Positions 58,858 to 64,000 of a stretch of DNA of 64,000 nt are shown piece after piece. The first letter of the stretch is position 1. Each line of letters starts with the position of its first letter. The notes below the pieces were generated by a model. It saw only the letters and a list, made by a program, of their open reading frames with translations. It searched no databases and was not told where the DNA came from. Made by a program: the position numbers and the translations under genes. The DNA is from Demequina gelatinilytica (GTDB lineage Bacteria > Actinomycetota > Actinomycetes > Actinomycetales > Demequinaceae). The stretch covers positions 186,001 through 250,000 of the forward strand of contig NZ_BBLV01000002.1 in NCBI RefSeq assembly GCF_000971115.1. The letters are read 5' to 3'.

Positions 58858-60171
58858 ATGCTGGATATCGCCATCATCGGAGCTGGCCCCGCAGGTCTCG
58901 CCATGGCCCTGCGCCTTCACCAGCAGGGCTTCCGCCCGACCATCTACGAGACCGTCACGGAGCTCAAGCCGCTGGGGGTCGGGATCGACGTCAAGGTCTA
59001 CGGGACCAAGGAACTCATCGAGCTGGGCGTGCACGACCGCTTCAAGGAGATGTCCGTCGACGCCGTCGACTCGATCTTCTTCAACAACCACGGCCAGGAG
59101 ATCTACGCCGAGAAGTGCGGCGTCCACATGGGCTACGTCCACGAGCAGCGGTTCGTGCACCGCGGCTACCTCCAGATGATGCTGTTCGACGTGGTGGTCG
59201 AGCGCATGGGTGCGGAGACGGTGGTGCAGGGCGCGCGCCTGCTCGAGTACCGCAACATCGAGGGCGGGGTCGAGTTCGACCTCCAGCACTCCGACGGCTC
59301 GGTCGAGACCAAGCACGCGGACCTGCTCATCGCCGCGGACGGCATCAAGTCCGTCGCGCGTCGGCAGATGTTCCCCGACATGGCCGAACCGCACTACTCC
59401 GGGATCACCATGTACCGCGGCACCACCCTGATGGAGCCCTTCCGCAACGGCCACACCATCCTGCACATCGGTGCCCCGCAGATCGCCTCGATGATCGTCT
59501 ACCCCATCGCGGAGAACTTCGAGGGCACCGGCAAGGTGCTGGTCAACTGGGTGGTCGAGCGCGAGCGCGACCAGACCGTCGAGGACTGGAACCAGGTCGG
59601 GTCCGTCGAGGAGATCCTGCCGTGCTTCGACACCGTCAAGATCCCGTTCCTCGACGTGCAGCAGATGCTGCGCGACAACCGCGAGGTGTACCTGTTCCCG
59701 CTGATCCGCCACGACCCGCTCGACACCTGGCACGATGGCCGCGTGGTGCTCATCGGCGACGCCGCGCACGCGATGTACCCGCGCGGAGGGAACGGCGCCT
59801 GCCAGGCGATCGTCGACGGCGGCGCGCTCGCGTCGCGCCTCGCCACCATGCCCGTCGAGCAGGCGATCGAGGACTTCGAGGCCGCGCGGCTGCCCCAGGT
59901 CAACGGCATGGTGATGGCGCACCGCGGCGAGGGCTACGAGGTCATCCGCCGCATGGTCGCCGAGCGCACGGGCTGCGAGCCCTTCGAGGACATCGAGGAC
60001 GTGCTGCCGCTCGCGGAGGCCGACGCGATCTTCTCCAAGTACCACGCGATGGTGGGCCAGCCCCGCCCCGGCTTCGAGGCGGGCGAGACCACCGGCTACC
60101 GGACGTGGGAGGCGGCGGGGGACGAGGCCCCGGCCGCCGCATCGTCCTCCGTCGCCTCCGTGGAGGCGTAG
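58858..60171 (+). CDS. FAD-dependent aromatic-ring monooxygenase
   Basis: This 437-residue group A flavoprotein hydroxylase (PHBH fold) has the FAD motif IIGAGPAGLAM (residues 6-16), the DG motif LLIAADGIKSVARR and the GD motif VVLIGDAAHAMYPRGGNGAC. It hydroxylates an aromatic substrate with NAD(P)H and O2. Relatives include 3-hydroxybenzoate 6-hydroxylase and phenazine hydroxylases, and I cannot pick a substrate. ATG follows GAAGAGG. The next gene starts seven bases after its stop. Confidence 0.9.
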   Translation: MLDIAIIGAGPAGLAMALRLHQQGFRPTIYETVTELKPLGVGIDVKVYGTKELIELGVHDRFKEMSVDAVDSIFFNNHGQEIYAEKCGVHMGYVHEQRFVHRGYLQMMLFDVVVERMGAETVVQGARLLEYRNIEGGVEFDLQHSDGSVETKHADLLIAADGIKSVARRQMFPDMAEPHYSGITMYRGTTLMEPFRNGHTILHIGAPQIASMIVYPIAENFEGTGKVLVNWVVERERDQTVEDWNQVGSVEEILPCFDTVKIPFLDVQQMLRDNREVYLFPLIRHDPLDTWHDGRVVLIGDAAHAMYPRGGNGACQAIVDGGALASRLATMPVEQAIEDFEAARLPQVNGMVMAHRGEGYEVIRRMVAERTGCEPFEDIEDVLPLAEADAIFSKYHAMVGQPRPGFEAGETTGYRTWEAAGDEAPAAASSSVASVEA

Positions 60172-60177
60172 GACCGC

Positions 60178-60972
60178 ATGGATCTGGGCATCTCGGGGCG
60201 CGTGGCGCTCGTCGCGGCGTCCTCGCAAGGCCTGGGGCTCGCATGCGCCGAGTCCCTCGCGCGCGAGGGCGTGAGGGTGACGCTCAACGGCAGGGACGGG
60301 GCGCGGCTCGAGGCGGCCGCATCGACCCTCCGGGCGCGCGTCCGCACCCGGGTCCCCGACACCGAGGTCGGCACCATCGCCGCCGACCTCACGACGCCGG
60401 AAGGGCGTGCGGCGATCCTGACCGCCCTTCCGGACGTCGACATCCTGGTGACCAACAACGCGGGACCGCGCCCGGGCCCGTACGCCGAGTGGGACGCGGA
60501 GGCGCTCCACGGCGCGCTCGCCACCAACGCCGTGCCGGCCATCGAGCTCATGCGCGCATACCTGCCGGGCATGCGCGCGCGGCGATTCGGGCGCATCGTC
60601 AACATCACGTCGGCCATGGTGAAGAGCCCGGCGGCGGACATGGGCCTGTCCGCATCCGCGCGCGCGGCGCTCACCGCCGCCGCGAAGTCGATCTCGAAGG
60701 AGGTCGCCGCGGACAACGTCACCGTGAACAACCTGCTGCCCGAGCGCATCGACACCCCGCGCCAGGAGTTCATGGCGCGCCGGCGCATGGAGCGGGACGG
60801 GATCACGCGCGACGAGGCCTACGCGGCGATCGCCTCCACCGTGACCGCGAGGCGCCTGGGCCGGCCCGAGGAGCTCGGCGATGCCTGCGCGTTCCTGTGC
60901 TCCGCCCAGGCCGGGTACATCACCGGACAGAACCTGCAGCTCGACGGCGGCACCTACGAAGGACTGATATGA
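60178..60972 (+). CDS. Short-chain dehydrogenase with atypical active site
   Basis: This 264-residue classical-size SDR has a Rossmann motif (AASSQGLGLA) and NNAG. Ser145 aligns with the catalytic Ser, but the YxxxK motif is replaced by Ser158 and Arg162 (LSASARAAL). The C-terminus is standard (FLCSAQAGYITGQNLQLDGG). Without Tyr and Lys normal hydride chemistry is doubtful; a subset of SDRs with such changes exists. It lies in the middle of the operon and overlaps the next gene by four bases (ATGA). Confidence 0.87.
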   Translation: MDLGISGRVALVAASSQGLGLACAESLAREGVRVTLNGRDGARLEAAASTLRARVRTRVPDTEVGTIAADLTTPEGRAAILTALPDVDILVTNNAGPRPGPYAEWDAEALHGALATNAVPAIELMRAYLPGMRARRFGRIVNITSAMVKSPAADMGLSASARAALTAAAKSISKEVAADNVTVNNLLPERIDTPRQEFMARRRMERDGITRDEAYAAIASTVTARRLGRPEELGDACAFLCSAQAGYITGQNLQLDGGTYEGLI

Positions 60973-61403
60973 CGGACGTGACCCCAGCCGACGACGCGAC
61001 CCGCGCCGAGCTCCTCGCTCTCGAGGAGCGGCGCCGCCGAGCGCTGATCGATGTGGACATGGAGGCGCTCGCCGACCTCTACGACGACGCGTTGGTCCAC
61101 ATCCACGCGCCCGGCCTGGTCCACACCAAGCAGATGCTGCTCGAGCACACGGCGACCCGCCGCCCCTACCTCGACATGTGGCGAGGCGAGCTCGAGGTCC
61201 GCGTGCTCGGGGACGTCGCGCTCATGACCGGCCTCCTCACCAACCGCCTGCGCAACCCCGACGGCGGCGAGCGCACCATGAGCGGCCAGGTGACCCAGGT
61301 GGTCCGCCGGTGCCCGGACGGCGCGTGGCGGTATCTCAGCTTCCAGATGACACCCCTGACCGAGCAGGTCTGGGGCACCCTCCCCTCCGAGAAGAAGGAC
61401 TGA
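60969..61403 (+). CDS. NTF2-like (SnoaL/DUF4440) protein
   Basis: This 144-residue cone-shaped-fold protein has the DUF4440-type pattern LLALEERRRRALIDVDMEAL, then ALADLYDDALVHIHAPG and VLGDVALMTGLLTNRL. Such proteins are isomerases, hydratases or ligand-binding partners in catabolic and polyketide pathways. It is translationally coupled to the SDR and five bases before the FAH gene. The HIHAPG His residues and Asp may form the active site. Confidence 0.82.
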   Translation: MTDVTPADDATRAELLALEERRRRALIDVDMEALADLYDDALVHIHAPGLVHTKQMLLEHTATRRPYLDMWRGELEVRVLGDVALMTGLLTNRLRNPDGGERTMSGQVTQVVRRCPDGAWRYLSFQMTPLTEQVWGTLPSEKKD

Positions 61404-61408
61404 CAGCC

Positions 61409-62269
61409 ATGAAGCTTGCCCGCTACCGCGTCGGCACGGGACCGGTCCGCCTGGGACGCGTGGACGATGGCACCGTCACCGAGATCTCCGGCGTCGCCGG
61501 GATCGGCTCCTCGCTCCGCGAGATCCTGCCGCGGCTCCCGGAGCTGCGCGAGGCCATCGAGGCGGCGGCGGGCGACACGCACCCGTTGTCCGAGGTGACG
61601 CTGCTGGCACCGATCGACGACCCCCAGAAGTACCTCGGCATCGGCATGAACTATAAGGAGCATGCCGAGGAGGCCCGCCAGGCGGGCATCCCGATCCCGA
61701 CCAGCCAGCTGTGGTTCAACAAGCAGACCTCGTGCATCACGGGCCCGTACGCGCCGATCGAGAAGCCGATCGTGTCCGACGCGCTCGACTACGAGGTCGA
61801 GCTCGCCGTGGTCATCGGCCGGCGCTGCCGGCACGTCGGCGCCGCCGACGCACGCTCGGTCATCGCGGGGTACATGGTCGCGAACGACGTCTCGGTGCGC
61901 GACTGGCTGCAGAAGCGCTCCCCCACGTTCACGCTCGGCAAGTCCTTCGACACCCACGGGCCGCTGGGCCCGTGGCTGACCACGGACGACGAGGTCGCCA
62001 ACCCGCTCGACCTGCGGATGACGCTCTCCGTCAACGGGGAGACGCGCCAGGACTGGCGCACGGACGACATGATCTACGACATCTACGAGCAGATCGCGTA
62101 CCTGTCGCAGGTCATGACGCTCATGCCCGGCGACATCCTCGCGACGGGGACCCCGGCGGGCATCGGCGCCCCCACCGGGAGCTGGCTGCGGGTGGGCGAC
62201 GTGGTGCGCGCGGAGATCGACGGGCTCGGGTTCATCGAGAACACCGTGGTCGCCGAGCCGGCGCTGTAG
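61409..62269 (+). CDS. Fumarylacetoacetate hydrolase family protein
   Basis: This 286-residue protein has an N-terminal cap domain (residues 1-70) and the FAH catalytic domain: YLGIGMNYKEHAEEA, the metal-binding Glu pair in YEVELAVVIGRRC and VANDVSVRDW. TGTPAGIG closes the active site. Relatives include HpaG (decarboxylase/isomerase of the homoprotocatechuate pathway), acylpyruvases and ureidoglycolate lyase. It could provide the HpaG step absent from the operon at 42392-45676. Confidence 0.88.
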   Translation: MKLARYRVGTGPVRLGRVDDGTVTEISGVAGIGSSLREILPRLPELREAIEAAAGDTHPLSEVTLLAPIDDPQKYLGIGMNYKEHAEEARQAGIPIPTSQLWFNKQTSCITGPYAPIEKPIVSDALDYEVELAVVIGRRCRHVGAADARSVIAGYMVANDVSVRDWLQKRSPTFTLGKSFDTHGPLGPWLTTDDEVANPLDLRMTLSVNGETRQDWRTDDMIYDIYEQIAYLSQVMTLMPGDILATGTPAGIGAPTGSWLRVGDVVRAEIDGLGFIENTVVAEPAL

Positions 62270-62281
62270 GAGGCCCACCCC

Positions 62282-62668
62282 ATGCGACGGCGCACGAGCA
62301 TCCACCTGCCGGGATTCACCCATGCGAACCCCATCCCGGCCGCGAGCCGGATCGGAGCCCACCTGTACTCCGGCGTGCTCACCGGTCGCGACCCCGTGTC
62401 GCGCGAGATGCCTCCCGATCTGGAGGACCAGTGCGCCAACGTCTTCATCCAGGTGCGATCCCTGATGGCCGCCGCGGGCGGCCGGCTCGACGACATCGTG
62501 AAGATGACGTTCTGGCTGGCCGACTACCGCGACCGGGAGGCGCTCAACCGCGAGTGGGTCGCGATGTTCCCCGACCCCGACGACCGTCCCGCGCGTCAGG
62601 CGATGGCGGCGACGCTCGACGGCGGCTGCCTCATCCAGTGCGACCTGGTCGCCATCCTCGAGGGATGA
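62282..62668 (+). CDS. RidA (YjgF/Rid) family deaminase-like protein
   Basis: This 128-residue Rid protein has LYSGVLTGRDP, VFIQVRSLMAAAGGRLDDIV, and the active-site Arg in RPARQAM. Family members deaminate enamines/imines; one branch is 2-aminomuconate deaminase of aminoaromatic pathways. The position between an FAH-family gene and an exporter suggests a pathway-specific deaminase or an enamine-protection role. The start follows AGGAGG by six bases. Confidence 0.87.
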   Translation: MRRRTSIHLPGFTHANPIPAASRIGAHLYSGVLTGRDPVSREMPPDLEDQCANVFIQVRSLMAAAGGRLDDIVKMTFWLADYRDREALNREWVAMFPDPDDRPARQAMAATLDGGCLIQCDLVAILEG

Positions 62669-62669
62669 C

Positions 62670-63890
62670 GTGACCTCCGCACCCGTGGCGGCGCCGACCA
62701 TGGTGCGGATCCTGCCCGTGCTCGCGGGGCTCACGGCGCTCGCGCCGCTGTCGGTCGACATCTACACGCCCTCGCTGCCGGCGGTGCAGGCGGACCTGGG
62801 TGGCTCCGATCCGCTCACGCAGGCAGGCGTCACGCTCTTCCTGCTCGGGATCGGGCTGGGCCAGCTGGTCTGGGGGCCGTTGAGCGACCGGTTCGGGCGG
62901 CGTGCGATCGTCCTGCTCGGCGTCGCGGGCTGGACCGCGGCCTCGGGCCTCGACGCGCTGGCCACCGGGCCGGGGATGCTCGTGGGCGTGCGTGCGCTGG
63001 CGGGCCTCTGCGGCGCCGCGGGCATCGTGGTCGCGCGCAGCATCGTGCGCGACCTCTCCTCGGACACCCATGCGATGGCGTCGCGCATCGGCTTCCTCGC
63101 GATGGTGACGTCCATCGCGCCGGTGGTCGCGCCGATCCTCGGAGCGTCCATCGCCGGCGCCTGGGGGTGGCGCGCGGACTTCGTGGTGCTCGCGGCCCTG
63201 GGCGGCATCCTGCTGCTCCTGTTCGCGTGGACGGTCCCGGAGACCCTTCCCCGCGAGAGCCGCTCGACCGGCGGCGTGCGTGCCGTCACGGAGGGCCTCG
63301 CGCGCGCGGCCCGCAACCGCGAGGTCGCCGGGGCGGCGCTCGCCCTCGGCGTGCATGCATTCGGCTTCTACGCGTACATCGCCACCGCATCGTTCGTCGT
63401 CGAGCGCGAGCTCGGACGGTCGCCGACCGCGTTCGCGGTGGTGTTCGGCACCAACGCCGTCGCGGTGATCCTTGCCAACATGACCTTCAGGAGGCTGGTG
63501 CGCCGCCGCCATCCCGCCGGCCCGCTGGGCCTGGGGCTCGCGATCAGCGCGGTCAGCGGCGTCCTGCTCTGGGGAGCGGCCGCTGCCGGCGCGCCCGAGC
63601 TCCTGTGGTGGCTCGCGTCGATGGCCTTCGCCGCGGGCACCGGGCTGGTGCTGCCCGGCGCGCATGCGTGGGGCCAGGCCACCGCCGTCGCGTCCGGCGC
63701 CGCATCCGCTCTCACCGGCTCCGCGCAGTTCCTCGGCGGGGTGCTCGGCTCCCCCGTGACCGGCCTGCTCGGTCCGACCGCGGCCCACCTGGGCCTCGTC
63801 ATCGCCGTCGCGTCCGGTCTGGCCGTCGCCATCTGGGCGACCGCCCGTCCCGCATCGTCCCCCCTCCCCGCCCCGAAAGGACACCCATGA
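62670..63890 (+). CDS. MFS transporter of the Bcr/CflA drug-efflux family
   Basis: This 406-residue protein has twelve hydrophobic segments. The opening LAPLSVDIYTPSLPAVQADL is the hallmark of the Bcr/CflA subgroup, and motif A is GPLSDRFGRR. The GTG start at 62670 lies one base after the stop of the RidA gene, and its own stop overlaps the aldehyde dehydrogenase start (ATGA). In this operon it may export a toxic intermediate or import the substrate. Confidence 0.9.
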   Translation: MTSAPVAAPTMVRILPVLAGLTALAPLSVDIYTPSLPAVQADLGGSDPLTQAGVTLFLLGIGLGQLVWGPLSDRFGRRAIVLLGVAGWTAASGLDALATGPGMLVGVRALAGLCGAAGIVVARSIVRDLSSDTHAMASRIGFLAMVTSIAPVVAPILGASIAGAWGWRADFVVLAALGGILLLLFAWTVPETLPRESRSTGGVRAVTEGLARAARNREVAGAALALGVHAFGFYAYIATASFVVERELGRSPTAFAVVFGTNAVAVILANMTFRRLVRRRHPAGPLGLGLAISAVSGVLLWGAAAAGAPELLWWLASMAFAAGTGLVLPGAHAWGQATAVASGAASALTGSAQFLGGVLGSPVTGLLGPTAAHLGLVIAVASGLAVAIWATARPASSPLPAPKGHP

Positions 63891-64000
63891 CCATCACCGT
63901 CGAGCAGACCCTGCTCGCCCGCGTACCCGAGGCGCTGCTCATCGGCGGACGCTGGCGTCCCGCGGCCGGCGGCGAGACGCTCCTGGTCCGCGACCCCGCG
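63887..64000 (+). CDS. Aldehyde dehydrogenase N-terminus, 3' partial
   Basis: Only the first 38 codons are in the window. LLIGGRWRPAAGGETLLVRDPA is the standard N-terminus of NAD(P)-dependent aldehyde dehydrogenases (often a succinate-semialdehyde or muconic-semialdehyde type). It overlaps the MFS gene by four bases. It could be the HpaE-like semialdehyde dehydrogenase missing from the hpa operon, or oxidise succinic semialdehyde from the HpaI reaction. The catalytic part is beyond the window. Confidence 0.82.
   Translation, partial: MTITVEQTLLARVPEALLIGGRWRPAAGGETLLVRDPA

Noticed and set aside
1-64000. GCATCGTC as a KOPS- or Chi-like polar motif
   Set aside because: The copies are split almost evenly between strands, so a strand-polar guide function is unlikely.

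Overview
The window is a very GC-rich (about 72-73% by eye) chromosomal segment of an actinobacterium, probably a member of the Micrococcales. The pointers are a DUF222/HNH (13E12-type) endonuclease, LSxTG-type sorting signals, an Arthrobacter/Brevibacterium-type homoprotocatechuate 2,3-dioxygenase, fused DppC-DppD transport proteins, an ArsR-ArsC fusion and TAnnnT-type -10 boxes. The genus cannot be fixed from the sequence alone. There are no rRNA, tRNA, CRISPR, insertion sequence or prophage genes.

Bases 1-28,900 form a large exopolysaccharide (EPS) locus of the Wzx/Wzy type. It has two Wzz/BY-kinases (1-1204, 15536-17125) and two divergent modules of a DUF4012 membrane protein plus a low-molecular-weight tyrosine phosphatase (1972-4485, 13089-15504). 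GDP-L-fucose is made by gmd and fcl (6024-8041). The locus also holds an acyltransferase, a hexapeptide acetyltransferase, seven GT4-type glycosyltransferases, one GT2 glycosyltransferase, a polymerase, a flippase and the initiating phosphoglycosyltransferase (26741-28204). Two small surface proteins with LSxTG sorting signals sit at its two ends (1349-1912, 28260-28907). Three promoters in the locus share one architecture.

Bases 29,000-38,200 are a mixed envelope and housekeeping block: a CAP-domain lipoprotein, a DUF218-like protein, a GlcD-GlcF/YdiJ-like FAD/Fe-S oxidoreductase, two secreted proteins, an arsenic unit (ArsR-ArsC fusion plus ArsC) and an L,D-transpeptidase.

Bases 38,300-42,300 hold two tandem LacY-type symporters and an intracellular GH43 glycosidase, which together look like oligosaccharide uptake and hydrolysis.

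Bases 42,400-64,000 form a catabolic region. The operon hpaD, RraA-like, hpaH, hpaI with a divergent LysR regulator is a meta-cleavage pathway of the homoprotocatechuate type. Next come a GntR regulator, a MetE-like zinc methyltransferase homologue, a DUF3500 protein, a complete dipeptide-type ABC transporter and an unusual ACMSD-like amidohydrolase. The last part is a + strand run: MarR, dienelactone hydrolase, FAD monooxygenase, atypical SDR, NTF2-like protein, FAH-family enzyme, RidA-family protein, MFS exporter and the start of an aldehyde dehydrogenase. The FAH and aldehyde dehydrogenase genes could supply the steps missing from the hpa operon, so the two halves may be one pathway.

Two genome-scale signals cut across these regions: the octamer GCATCGTC/GACGATGC is strongly over-represented, and three intergenic palindromic elements of about 100 bp share sequence.
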